From Gordonia polyisoprenivorans NBRC 16320 = JCM 10675 (GTDB lineage: Bacteria > Actinomycetota > Actinomycetes > Mycobacteriales > Mycobacteriaceae), in the NCBI RefSeq assembly GCF_000241325.1, contig NZ_BAEI01000092.1, forward strand, positions 62,001 to 126,000: 64,000 bases of DNA. The letters run 5' to 3'. The translations under genes and the position numbers were made by a program. The notes beneath the pieces are model-generated. The model searched no databases. It was not told the origin of the DNA and saw only the letters and a program-made list of their open reading frames with translations. Positions 16,966-25,574 of this stretch are shown here, piece after piece. Each line of letters opens with the position of its first letter. The first letter of the stretch is position 1.

Positions 16966-17559
16966 CTACCCAGCAGTGCGCAACTCCTCGAGCCATCGCT
17001 CGAACATCTCGTCCTGCCGGGCGGGCGGTAACGACTCGGGTGTGAGCACGGCCATCACCTGCATCCCCATCAACAGGGTCAGCAGGGTGTCGGCGGCCAG
17101 TGCGGTGTCCGCCGACGCCAGTTCGCCGTCGGACACCGCCTGGTCGAGAAACCCGACCATCTGCGTACGCCACATCTGCCACGACTCGGCGTTGACCTTC
17201 TTCATCACCGGGTCATACATGGCGTGCTCCCACAGCGTCGTGGCGATCCGCGCCTCGAGCAGGGCCTCCTCGGTGCGGGGCATGATCTCGCCACACAGGA
17301 TGCGCAGCGCGTCGAGACCCCGCGCGTCGCCCATCAACCGCGCCACGCGATCGTTGGTGGCCAGCGAGACGTGCTCGTAGGCCCGCCGGATCACCTCGTC
17401 CTTGTTCGCGAAGTAATAGCCCAGCACCCCGTTCGCGTAGCCGGCCTCCTCGGCGATCATGCGCATACTCACCGCGCTGATCCCCCGGGACGCGATCAAC
17501 CGCCACACCACGGCGATGATCTCCCGGCGCCGCTCGTCGTGATCGACCACCTTGGGCAC
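16966..17559 (-). CDS. TetR-family regulator
   Basis: A 197-residue TetR repressor. The N-terminal helix-turn-helix spans about residues 8-55, with SMRMIAEEAGYANGVLGYYF as recognition segment; the rest is the helical ligand domain. It is divergent from the tyramine oxidase operon, and a perfect 20-bp palindrome lies between them, so it likely represses that operon and itself, with an amine or aldehyde as inducer. The GTG at 17559 (VPKVVDHDE) is preferred. A GTG at 17571 is in frame but directly abuts the AGGAGG, too close to be used. Confidence 0.87.
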   Translation of the reverse strand: MPKVVDHDERRREIIAVVWRLIASRGISAVSMRMIAEEAGYANGVLGYYFANKDEVIRRAYEHVSLATNDRVARLMGDARGLDALRILCGEIMPRTEEALLEARIATTLWEHAMYDPVMKKVNAESWQMWRTQMVGFLDQAVSDGELASADTALAADTLLTLLMGMQVMAVLTPESLPPARQDEMFERWLEELRTAG

Positions 17560-17685
17560 GTCCGCCCTCACCTCCTGGTGGCCTCACCACCGTCCGCCTC
17601 GTTCGGCGCATCCCGCGCCGGATCCACGCCCGTTACAGGGTACGTAACACAAAACGCACACACCGGAAACAACTCGTGCCTACTA

Positions 17686-17705
17686 TTTCCTACAACCGTA
17701 GGAAA
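17686..17705. promoter_or_regulatory. Perfect palindrome between tetR and the tyramine oxidase operon
   Basis: TTTCCTACAACCGTAGGAAA has two perfect 8-bp arms around a 4-base centre. It lies 43 bases before the tyramine oxidase ATG and 127 bases before the TetR start, in the only intergenic space between the divergent genes. Size and symmetry fit a TetR dimer operator placed over the amine oxidase promoter. Confidence 0.72.
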
Positions 17706-17747
17706 AACGATTCCGGTTGCGGCACACCATCTTGAACGGAGACACCG

Positions 17748-19718
17748 ATGGCCGTCAGTCCTGACACCGTGGACCATCCCCTGTCCATGCCCACCGCCGC
17801 GGAGATCGACGATGTCACCGCGATCCTGAGGGCGGCCGAACTCGTCAGCGATACGAGCCGCTTCGCCTATGTCGGGCTCGTGGAACCCGCGAAGGCGCAG
17901 CTGTACCGCGACGCGCCCGTGTCGGCGCACCGACGCTTCCGGGTGCTGCTGCTCGACCCCACCACGTCCGAATCCCTCGACGCCGTTGTCGACGTCACCG
18001 ACCGAGACGTGGTGTCGCACCGCGTACTCGACACCGCCGTGGATGGTCAGGTGCCCGTGCTCGACGAGGAGTTCGGGCTCGTCGAGGAGGTCCTCGCCAC
18101 CGACGAGCGATGGCTGGCAGCGCTCGCCACCCGCGACCTCGATGTGGCGCAGGTCCGCGTCGCACCCCTCTCGGCGGGCGTCTTCGACTATCCGGGTGAG
18201 GAGGGCCGTCGCATCCTGCGGGGACTGGCCTTCTGGCAGCCCGAGCCCACCGACCACCCGTGGGCACACCCGATCGACGGGTTGGTCGCCTTCGTCGACG
18301 TCACGGCACGAGAGGTCCTGCAGATCCTCGACCTGGGCGTGGTGCCGATCCCGCAGGAGTCCGGCAACTTCGCCGATCCCGAGGTCACCGGCCCGCTGCG
18401 CACGACGCAGAAGCCCATCGCCATCACCCAACCGCAGGGTCCGAGCTTCGCCGTCACCGGAAACCTCGTCGAGTGGGAGAAGTGGAGTCTGCGAGTCGGT
18501 TTCGACGCCCGCGAAGGTCTCGTCCTGCATCAGATCGGCTTCACCGACGGCGGTCGGGTGCGTCCGATCATCCACCGCGCGTCGATCGCGGAGATGGTTG
18601 TGCCCTACGGCGATCCGTCGCCGGTGCGTTCGTGGCAGAACTACTTCGACACCGGCGAATACCTCGTCGGGCGTTACGCCAATGCCCTCGAACTCGGTTG
18701 CGACTGCGTCGGCGACATCACCTACTTCGATGCGGTCATCGCCGACGAGAGCGGCGCCCCGCACACGCTGCGAAACGCGGTGTGCATGCACGAGGAGGAT
18801 TACGGCATCCTCTGGAAGCACACCGACCTGTGGGCCGGCTCCCACGAGACCCGCAGACAACGGCGTCTGGTCATCTCGTTCTTCACCACCATCGGCAATT
18901 ACGACTACGGCTTCTTCTGGTACCTCTACCTCGACGGGACGATCCAATTCGAGGTCAAGGCAACGGGAATCGTGTTCACCTCCGCCTACCCCGGCGACGA
19001 GTACCCGTACTCCTCGCAGATCGCCCCCGGACTCGGCGCTCCGTATCACCAGCACCTGTTCAGCGCCCGGCTCGACATGATGGTCGACGACGATGCCAAC
19101 AGTGTCGAGGAACTGCAGAGCGTCCGGGTCCCGATGGGAGACGGCAATCCGCACGGCAACGCCTTCACCCTGTCGAAGACGTTGCTGCGCACCGAATCCG
19201 AGGCGCAACGTGACGCCGACAACACCGTCGGCCGGGTCTGGCACGTCACCAACCCCGGGATGCGGAACCGACTCGGCCATCCGGTCGCCTATGCGTTGCT
19301 CCCGGAGGGCCGCCAGACCCTGCTGGCCGACGACGGATCGTCGATCGCCCGTCGCGCCGCATTCGCCACCAAACATCTGTGGGTGACACCGTTCGACGCC
19401 GACGAGCTCTATGCCGCAGGCGATCTGGTGAACCAGCACCCCGGGGGCTCGGGCCTACCCGCGTTCGTGCACGGTGACCGCAGCGTCGAGAACACCGACA
19501 TCGTCGTGTGGCACACCTTCGGTCTCACGCATTATCCGCGCCCGGAGGACTGGCCCATCATGCCCGTCGACTACACCGGCTTCACCCTCAAACCGGTCGG
19601 CTTCTTCGACCGCAACCCCACCCTCGACGTCCCCGCCTCGAGTGCCTCCTGCAACACCTCATCCTCCTGCGACACCTCAGACAGCGCCGCCACCGACGAC
19701 TCCCCCTGCCACGGCTGA
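17748..19718 (+). CDS. tynA: Copper/TPQ primary-amine (tyramine) oxidase
   Basis: A 656-residue copper amine oxidase that converts primary amines such as tyramine to aldehyde, ammonia and hydrogen peroxide. TIGNYDYGFF places the topaquinone precursor at Tyr385. The catalytic base is Asp301 (NYFDTGEYLVG) and the copper ligands are His434, His436 (YHQH) and His595 (FGLTHYPR). All are offset by +3 from the Arthrobacter globiformis enzyme, to which the chain is closely similar. An unusual Ser/Cys/Asp-rich tail of about 25 residues with three Cys (ASCNTSSSCDTS, then a final PCHG) follows the last conserved segment. It begins the operon, with GGAGA upstream of the ATG, downstream of a TetR palindrome. 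Confidence 0.95.
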   Translation: MAVSPDTVDHPLSMPTAAEIDDVTAILRAAELVSDTSRFAYVGLVEPAKAQLYRDAPVSAHRRFRVLLLDPTTSESLDAVVDVTDRDVVSHRVLDTAVDGQVPVLDEEFGLVEEVLATDERWLAALATRDLDVAQVRVAPLSAGVFDYPGEEGRRILRGLAFWQPEPTDHPWAHPIDGLVAFVDVTAREVLQILDLGVVPIPQESGNFADPEVTGPLRTTQKPIAITQPQGPSFAVTGNLVEWEKWSLRVGFDAREGLVLHQIGFTDGGRVRPIIHRASIAEMVVPYGDPSPVRSWQNYFDTGEYLVGRYANALELGCDCVGDITYFDAVIADESGAPHTLRNAVCMHEEDYGILWKHTDLWAGSHETRRQRRLVISFFTTIGNYDYGFFWYLYLDGTIQFEVKATGIVFTSAYPGDEYPYSSQIAPGLGAPYHQHLFSARLDMMVDDDANSVEELQSVRVPMGDGNPHGNAFTLSKTLLRTESEAQRDADNTVGRVWHVTNPGMRNRLGHPVAYALLPEGRQTLLADDGSSIARRAAFATKHLWVTPFDADELYAAGDLVNQHPGGSGLPAFVHGDRSVENTDIVVWHTFGLTHYPRPEDWPIMPVDYTGFTLKPVGFFDRNPTLDVPASSASCNTSSSCDTSDSAATDDSPCHG

Positions 19719-19757
19719 CCTTTCGATCTCTCCCACCCCGATCTCCCTGGAGTTCCC

Positions 19758-21248
19758 ATGACCACCGAGCACCCGGCGCCGAGCCCCGCCGCGACCTCCA
19801 CCACATCCACCCGAGAACAACATCAACTCCGGCGCGGCAGCCTCGGCGTTTTCGGGGTCACGTTCTTCGTGATCTCCGCCGCGGCACCGCTGACCGCGAT
19901 GGCCGGCGGTGCGCCCGTGGCCATGCTGCTGGGCAACGGCCCCGGCGTGCCCGGCGCCTACATCGTCGCCGTACTCACCCTGCTCGTCTTCGCCGTCGGC
20001 TACACCACCATGGCCCGCCACCACACCAGCACCGGCGCGTTCTACTCCTACGTGACCCGTGGTCTGCGCCAGCAATTCGGTGGGGCGGCAGCCTATCTCG
20101 CGCTGCTCAGTTACAACGCGATGCAGATCGGCCTGTGGGGTCTGTTCGGCGCCGCGGTCACCGGATTCGTCAGCGACGAATTCGGGGTGTCCATCGACTG
20201 GTGGGTGTTCGTCCTGATCGGCATCGCCATCGTCGCGGTGCTCGGCTATCGCCAGATCGATCTGTCGGTGAAGGTGCTCTCGGTGCTGGTGGCCGCGGAG
20301 TTCCTGGTGGTGATCGTGCTGGCGATCGTCATCGCGGTCAAGGGCGGCGATTTCGGGACGACGTCGCTGAGCGTCACCCCGCTCACGCCGAGCTCCCTCA
20401 CGTCCGGCTCGCTACCGATCGCCTTGCTGTTCTGCTTCGCGTCCTTCGTTGGTTTCGAGGCCACCGCCATCTACAGCGAGGAAGCCAAGGACCCCAAGCG
20501 CACGGTGCCGCGGGCGACGTTCCTCGCCGTGATCACCATCGGCGTGGTCTACACCGCCGTCACGTTCCTGATGGTCAACGGTGCGGGGGTGGGCAACATC
20601 CCCGGCTACATCGCGAAACTGGCCGACCCGACGACGTTCCTGTTCGATCTCTCTAACTCCTACATCGGCTCCTGGTTCACCACCATCATGCGACTGCTGT
20701 TCATCACCAGCGTGTTCGCCGCGGTGCTGGCCTTCCACAACGCCGTCGCCCGCTACACCTATGCGCTCGGACGCGAGGGACTGCTGCCCGAGCAGGCCGG
20801 TCGCACCCACCGCACGCATCAGAGCCCGCACGTCGGGTCGGTGGCCCAGACCACCGTCGCGGTGATCGTGGTCGCGATCTTCGCCCTCGCCGGCCAGGAC
20901 CCGGTGCTGGCACTGTTCACCTGGCTGACCAACCTCGGCACGCTCGGCGTGATCGCCTTGATGGCCGCGTCGTCGTTCGCCGTGGTCGCCTTCTTCCTGC
21001 GCCACCGCGACCTCGAACGGAACCTGTTGCGCACCTTGGTTGCTCCGCTGGTGGCCGGTATCGCCCTGATCGCGATCCTGTGGTACGCCATCGCCAACTT
21101 CGGGCTGCTCATCAGTTCGGGCGGAATCCTCGTCTGGCTGCTCCCGGCCCTGCTGCTCGTCGCCGCGGTCCTCGGGGCGGGTGCCTCCCTGGTGCTCCGC
21201 TCACGCTCACCGCAGCTCTACGCCGAGATGGGGCGCCACCGTGAGTGA
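19758..21248 (+). CDS. APC-family amino acid/amine permease
   Basis: A 496-residue permease of the amino acid-polyamine-organocation family with about twelve to fourteen hydrophobic segments. The N-terminal GVTFFVISAAAPLTAMAGG is the first helix motif of the family, and FVGFEATAIYSEEAKDPKRT near the middle is the conserved loop after helix 6. It lies between the tyramine oxidase and its partner subunit, so uptake of tyramine or a related aromatic amine is likely. The C-terminus runs to within a few codons of the next gene, with an in-frame GTG of that gene overlapping its end. Confidence 0.87.
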   Translation: MTTEHPAPSPAATSTTSTREQHQLRRGSLGVFGVTFFVISAAAPLTAMAGGAPVAMLLGNGPGVPGAYIVAVLTLLVFAVGYTTMARHHTSTGAFYSYVTRGLRQQFGGAAAYLALLSYNAMQIGLWGLFGAAVTGFVSDEFGVSIDWWVFVLIGIAIVAVLGYRQIDLSVKVLSVLVAAEFLVVIVLAIVIAVKGGDFGTTSLSVTPLTPSSLTSGSLPIALLFCFASFVGFEATAIYSEEAKDPKRTVPRATFLAVITIGVVYTAVTFLMVNGAGVGNIPGYIAKLADPTTFLFDLSNSYIGSWFTTIMRLLFITSVFAAVLAFHNAVARYTYALGREGLLPEQAGRTHRTHQSPHVGSVAQTTVAVIVVAIFALAGQDPVLALFTWLTNLGTLGVIALMAASSFAVVAFFLRHRDLERNLLRTLVAPLVAGIALIAILWYAIANFGLLISSGGILVWLLPALLLVAAVLGAGASLVLRSRSPQLYAEMGRHRE

Positions 21249-21333
21249 GACAGCAATCGTGAACACGACAGCGACCACGCCGATGGTGTCGAAACCCCCT
21301 GCCCTGCACCAGATCACCACCGAGGACCGCCCG

Positions 21334-22467
21334 ATGACCACCCGGATCGACTTCCGCTATCTCTCCGAACCCGACATGATCGCCGCCGGGGTCACCGACA
21401 TGCCCGCCTGCGTCGACGCCATGGAGGAGACCTTCGTGTTGCTACACAAGGGCGATTACCGCATGGCCGGCCCCAACAGCGACTCACACGGTGCGATGAT
21501 CACCTTCCCCGACGAGTCGCCGTTCGAGGGCATGCCCGCCAACACCGCCGACCGCCGGTTCATGGCGATGCCCGCCTACCTCGGCGGCAGCTTCGGTACC
21601 AGCGGCATGAAGTGGTACGGCTCCAATGTCGCCAACCGCGACAAGGGCTTACCGCGCTCGATCCTGATGTTCATGCTCAACGACACCGACACCGGCGCGC
21701 CGCTGGCGCTGATGTCGGCGAACCTGTTGTCGGCGTATCGGACCGGCGCGGTCCCCGGAGTCGGCGCGCGCCACCTGGCGCCCCCGGACTCGCGGGTGGT
21801 CGGCATCGTCGGTCCCGGAGTGATGGCCCGCACGTCGTTGTCGGCGTTCGTCGCCACCTGCCCGATGATCGACACCCTCAAGATCAAGGGCCGCAGCCGG
21901 AGCAGTATCGACGCCTTCACCGCCTGGGTGCGCGACGAATTCCCGCAGATCACCACGATTCTGGAGGTCGAGACGCTCGGCGAGGCCGTCCACGATTCCG
22001 ACATCGTCACCTTCTGCACGACCGGGGTCACCGGCGATCCCGCCACCTATCCCACGATCCGCCGCGAGGACGTGAAACCGGGTGCTTTCCTGAGCATGCC
22101 CGCCCCCTGCAACATCGACGCCGGCATGCAGACACCCGATGTCCGCAAGGTGGTCGACAACGTCCGCCTCTACGAAGCATGGGCCGAGGAGACCGGGCAC
22201 CCGTCGCACCACACCATCCCGATCATCGGATGCAAGTTCATGGACATGATCCATGACGGTGCAATGGCCGCCGACGACCTCGTGGATCTCGGTGCCGTCG
22301 CCGCAGGCGACGCCGTCGGGCGCCGCTCCGACGACGAGATCGTCGTGTTCTCGGTCGGCGGGATGCCCGTCGAGGATGTCGCCTGGGGCACCGTCATCTA
22401 TCGCAACGCCGTCGCCAAGGGCATCGGCACCATCCTCAACCTCTGGGACTCACCGGCCCTGGCCTGA
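21334..22467 (+). CDS. Tyramine oxidase subunit B (ornithine cyclodeaminase/mu-crystallin family)
   Basis: A 377-residue NAD(P)-binding protein of the ornithine cyclodeaminase/mu-crystallin family. VVGIVGPGVMARTSLSAF near the middle is the Rossmann glycine-rich segment, and LLSAYRTGAVPGVGARHLA matches the family's active-site stretch. Proteins of this subgroup accompany actinobacterial tyramine oxidases and are named subunit B; a possible role is reducing an imine or carbonyl product, which remains unproven. The ATG at 21334 has GAGGA 8 bases upstream. An in-frame GTG at 21241 would overlap the permease stop and add 31 residues of low-complexity sequence. Confidence 0.8.
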   Translation: MTTRIDFRYLSEPDMIAAGVTDMPACVDAMEETFVLLHKGDYRMAGPNSDSHGAMITFPDESPFEGMPANTADRRFMAMPAYLGGSFGTSGMKWYGSNVANRDKGLPRSILMFMLNDTDTGAPLALMSANLLSAYRTGAVPGVGARHLAPPDSRVVGIVGPGVMARTSLSAFVATCPMIDTLKIKGRSRSSIDAFTAWVRDEFPQITTILEVETLGEAVHDSDIVTFCTTGVTGDPATYPTIRREDVKPGAFLSMPAPCNIDAGMQTPDVRKVVDNVRLYEAWAEETGHPSHHTIPIIGCKFMDMIHDGAMAADDLVDLGAVAAGDAVGRRSDDEIVVFSVGGMPVEDVAWGTVIYRNAVAKGIGTILNLWDSPALA

Positions 22468-22497
22468 GTCATCCTCTACCCGAAGGACATTCACATC

Positions 22498-23619
22498 ATG
22501 GAGACCGACGTCGTCGTCATCGGCCTGGGTTCGGCAGGATCAATGGCGCTGTGGCAGTTGGCCAAACGAGGCGTACGCACCATCGGCGTCGAACAATTCG
22601 GGATCGGGCACGCCCGCGGCTCGTATGCCGGTGATTCACGCCTGTTCCGATCGGCCGTGCACGAGGGTCCGCGCTTCGTCCCGATGCTCGCCCGCGCGCG
22701 TGAGCTGTGGTTCGAGTTGGAGCACGACTCGGGCCGGCACCTCTACGACGAGTGCGGCGCCCTGCAGATCGGCGACGCGGGCTCCGGCGGACTGCTCAAG
22801 TCGATCGCGTCGGCCGAACAGTTCGACCTCCCGCACGAGATCCTCGACGCGGCCGCACTGCGCTCGCGCTACCCGCAACACCGCGTCGACGACCACACCG
22901 TCGCCGTCCTCGATCACCGCGCCGGCAGCCTCTATCCGGAAGCGAGCGTGATGGCCGCCGTGGAGACCGCGAAATCCCATGGTGCGCAGGTACTCACGAA
23001 CACCGAGGTGATCGACTTCGATGAGGCGGGCGGACGTCTGCAGATCATCACCGATCACGGCACGATCGCCTGCGACAAGGTCGTCGTGGCGACCGGATCG
23101 TGGACGACCCGCCTGCGCCCGGATCTCAAGGGATTCCTCTCGATCATCCCGCTGTCGCTGACCTGGTTCATGCCCCGCCACCCGCAGATGTTCACCCCGG
23201 AGCGCTTCCCGGTCTTCATCCGCGACGAGGACGGGGTACACCTCTACGGCACCCCCAGCCACGACTCGTACAGCATCAAGGTCGCGACCGAGCCCCTCTG
23301 GCCCGCCATCGGCTCCCCCGACGAGGTGCCCGAGTTCAGTCGCGCCGACCTCACCCGGATCGGCAGTTGGGCCGCGAACTTCCTTCCCGACCTCAATCCC
23401 GAACCGGTGAAGTACTCGATGCACCACGAGCTGTGTACTCCCGGCGATCTACCGCTGGTGGATCTCGACGCCGACACCGGGATGCTGCTGCTCACCGCGT
23501 TCTCCGGGCGTGGTTTCAAGTTCGCCCCCGTCTACGGGCAGATCGCCGCCGACCTCATCACCGGAACACCCACCGACCTCTACGATCCCTCGTTCGCGTT
23601 GTCGGCGCAGCATCGATGA
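22498..23619 (+). CDS. FAD-dependent oxidase, sarcosine/N-methyltryptophan oxidase (SolA) type
   Basis: A 373-residue flavoprotein of the DAO/MSOX group, which oxidises secondary or methylated amines and amino acids. VVVIGLGSAGSMA at residues 5-17 is the FAD fold, and GDSRLFRSAVHEG matches the MSOX active-site arginine stretch. AFSGRGFKFAPVYG near the C-terminus is the second FAD motif. In MSOX a Cys about 13 residues before the conserved Asp holds the flavin covalently. Here that stretch reads MHHELCTPGDLPLVD, with the only Cys displaced by four positions, so covalent attachment may be lost. It belongs to the tyramine operon, 30 bases after subunit B, perhaps to handle N-methyl aromatic amines such as synephrine-type compounds. 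Confidence 0.8.
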   Translation: METDVVVIGLGSAGSMALWQLAKRGVRTIGVEQFGIGHARGSYAGDSRLFRSAVHEGPRFVPMLARARELWFELEHDSGRHLYDECGALQIGDAGSGGLLKSIASAEQFDLPHEILDAAALRSRYPQHRVDDHTVAVLDHRAGSLYPEASVMAAVETAKSHGAQVLTNTEVIDFDEAGGRLQIITDHGTIACDKVVVATGSWTTRLRPDLKGFLSIIPLSLTWFMPRHPQMFTPERFPVFIRDEDGVHLYGTPSHDSYSIKVATEPLWPAIGSPDEVPEFSRADLTRIGSWAANFLPDLNPEPVKYSMHHELCTPGDLPLVDLDADTGMLLLTAFSGRGFKFAPVYGQIAADLITGTPTDLYDPSFALSAQHR

Positions 23620-23753
23620 GCATGCCCGCCCGGGACCCGGCAGGTTGTATAGATCAGAGGCGGTGATGCTGCTCGATCTGCACAGGATCGCCAGTTGTCG
23701 CCACCACTGTTGACCGCCTCCACGTGGCGTTGTTACCTCGAACACACCGTTGT

Positions 23754-23813
23754 CTGCAGCACATCTGTCTGCAGCACATCTGTCTCCAGCGCATCTGTCT
23801 CCAGCGCATCAGG
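23754..23813. repeat. Four tandem 15-bp repeats in the leader of the ThDP enzyme gene
   Basis: The units CTGCAGCACATCTGT (twice, 23754-23783) and CTCCAGCGCATCTGT (23784-23798, with a decayed fourth copy to 23813) form an uninterrupted array. It lies in the 217-base gap between the FAD oxidase and the ThDP enzyme, 23 bases before the chosen start. No stop codon breaks the downstream frame here, but no credible start codon with a ribosome site lies upstream, so it is scored as untranslated. The period of 15 recurs in other repeats of this window. Confidence 0.75.
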
Positions 23814-23836
23814 GTTCGAGCGGAAGGACGCCACCG

Positions 23837-25513
23837 ATGACCATCACCGCACCGAGCAGCCACCCGATCACCGAGACGCGACACCCGATCGCCACCCCGC
23901 GCACCACTGCGGAGGTACTCGTCGACGGGCTCGTCGCACACGGCGTCGACACAGTGTTCGGCATCCCCGGGGTCCAGACCTACCCGTTGTTCGAGGCGCT
24001 CGGCAACGCCTCGGACACCATCGACCTGATCACGCCGCGTCACGAGCAGACTTGCGCCTACATGGCATTGGGGTATGCACAGTCCACCGGACGCCTCGGG
24101 GTGTGCTCGGTGGTGCCCGGGCCCGGAATCCTCAACGCCTCGGCCGGCCTGCTCACCGCGATGGGCACCAGCACACCGGTACTCGCCCTCACCGGCGAGA
24201 TCCCCTCGGACTACCTCGGACGGGGTTTCGGCCACGTCCACGAGATGCCCGATCAACTCGCCACCCTGCGCGGCGTCACCAAACACGCCGAGCTGCTGCT
24301 CGATCCCGAGAACGCCGCAACCGTTCTGGCGGTATCGATTCGGACAGCGCTCCAGGGCCGGCCGGGCCCGACGGCAATCGCCACACCGTGGGACGTGCTA
24401 CCCCGGCAGGTACGCGTCGACGATGTGGCTCCGCTCGAGATCTCCCGTCCTGCAGTCGATTCGCGCGACATCGACGCCGCAGCCGCACTCATCGCCACGG
24501 CACGCGCGCCGATGATCCTCGTCGGTGGCGGCGCCCGGGAGGCCGGCCCGCAGGTACGGGCGCTGGCCGAGACCTGTGGCGCGCCGGTGGTGGCCTTCCG
24601 CGGCGGCAAGGGCGTCGTCGGCGACTCGTCACCCTACGGCTTCACCTGTGCCGACGGCCTCGCCCGCTGGCCCGACACCGATCTGGTGATCATCGTCGGG
24701 TCCCGCGCCGAGCTGCTCTGGTTCCGCTGGCCGACCCCGGACGTCGACGTTCCCCGCGTGGTCATCGACATCGATCCGGCCGTCCACACCCGGCTGCATC
24801 CGACGGTGGCGATCACCGCCGACGCCCGGGACGCGACCGCCGATCTGGTCGACCGCCTGAATGCCGGCGGGCGGCAACGAGTCGACCGCACAACCGAATT
24901 CGCCGCGATCAAACGCCGGACGCGCAGTGAGATCACCGAGTGGCTGCAGCCACACGCCGATCATCTCGCGGCGATCCGGCGAGCGGTACCCACCGACGGT
25001 TATCTCGTCGACGAGGTGTCGCAGATGGGTTTCGCCGCGTGCTTCGGCTTTCCGGTCGGCGCGCCCCGCCACTTCATCACCACCGGGCACCAGAGCACCC
25101 TGGGGTACGGCTTTCCCACGGCTTTGGGAGTCAAGGCGGCTCATCGTGATTCCGTGGTCGTCTCGGTGACCGGTGACGGTGGCTTCCAGTTCGCGATCGC
25201 CGAGCTGGCCACCGCGGTCCAGTATCGGCTCGGCGTCGTGGTGGTCGTCTTCGACAACGCGGCCTTCGGCAACGTCAAGGCCGATCAGATCCGCCGCTAC
25301 GGCCACGCCGTCGGCGCGGATCTGCACAATCCCGATTTCGCCGCCGTCGCCACCGCGTATGGCGCACAAGGGGTTCGGGCCGAGTCACCGGAGGAGCTCG
25401 AAGCGGCGATCACCGCCGCCGCGGGCCGCGATGTGCCGACGGTGGTCGTCGTGCCGATGCCGCTGAGCACCGAGATCACGCCCTGGCGCTACCTCATGCG
25501 AACCACTGCCTGA
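23837..25513 (+). CDS. Thiamine diphosphate-dependent enzyme (acetolactate synthase-like)
   Basis: A 558-residue ThDP enzyme with the usual three domains. The pyrimidine-binding domain (about 20-190) has GIPGVQTYPLFEAL and the cofactor-activating Glu70 in PRHEQT. A central domain follows (about 200-340), then the pyrophosphate domain with GDGGFQFAIAEL beginning near residue 446 and VFDNAAFGNV as the magnesium/ThDP loop. It resembles large acetolactate synthase subunits but lies far from branched-chain genes. Its place in the tyramine operon suggests decarboxylation of an aromatic 2-oxo acid or carboligation of an aldehyde. Function is inferred from fold only. GGAAGGA lies about 9 bases before the ATG. 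Confidence 0.78.
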   Translation: MTITAPSSHPITETRHPIATPRTTAEVLVDGLVAHGVDTVFGIPGVQTYPLFEALGNASDTIDLITPRHEQTCAYMALGYAQSTGRLGVCSVVPGPGILNASAGLLTAMGTSTPVLALTGEIPSDYLGRGFGHVHEMPDQLATLRGVTKHAELLLDPENAATVLAVSIRTALQGRPGPTAIATPWDVLPRQVRVDDVAPLEISRPAVDSRDIDAAAALIATARAPMILVGGGAREAGPQVRALAETCGAPVVAFRGGKGVVGDSSPYGFTCADGLARWPDTDLVIIVGSRAELLWFRWPTPDVDVPRVVIDIDPAVHTRLHPTVAITADARDATADLVDRLNAGGRQRVDRTTEFAAIKRRTRSEITEWLQPHADHLAAIRRAVPTDGYLVDEVSQMGFAACFGFPVGAPRHFITTGHQSTLGYGFPTALGVKAAHRDSVVVSVTGDGGFQFAIAELATAVQYRLGVVVVVFDNAAFGNVKADQIRRYGHAVGADLHNPDFAAVATAYGAQGVRAESPEELEAAITAAAGRDVPTVVVVPMPLSTEITPWRYLMRTTA

Positions 25514-25542
25514 GCGGTCGACGACCCCTAGACTGGCCGCAA

Positions 25543-25559
25543 CTGGTCATCTCGACCAG
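25543..25559. promoter_or_regulatory. Inverted repeat in the lrp-like gene leader
   Basis: CTGGTC (25543-25548) and GACCAG (25554-25559) are perfect 6-bp arms separated by ATCTC. The site ends 16 bases before the Lrp/AsnC start codon, in a 61-base gap. Lrp proteins often bind 15-17 bp imperfect palindromes over their own promoters, so autoregulation is possible, but the repeat is short. Confidence 0.4.
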
Positions 25560-25574
25560 CTGGAAGGGCACGCA

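Noticed and set aside
17568..19439. A 623-codon minus-strand open frame antisense to tyramine oxidase
   Set aside because: The opposite strand has full catalytic motifs of a copper amine oxidase at the expected spacing; the antisense frame has none.
23750..23836. Upstream TTG start for the ThDP enzyme that would translate the 15-bp repeats
   Set aside because: There is no ribosome site before it, and family alignment starts after the ATG at 23837, which has GGAAGGA upstream.
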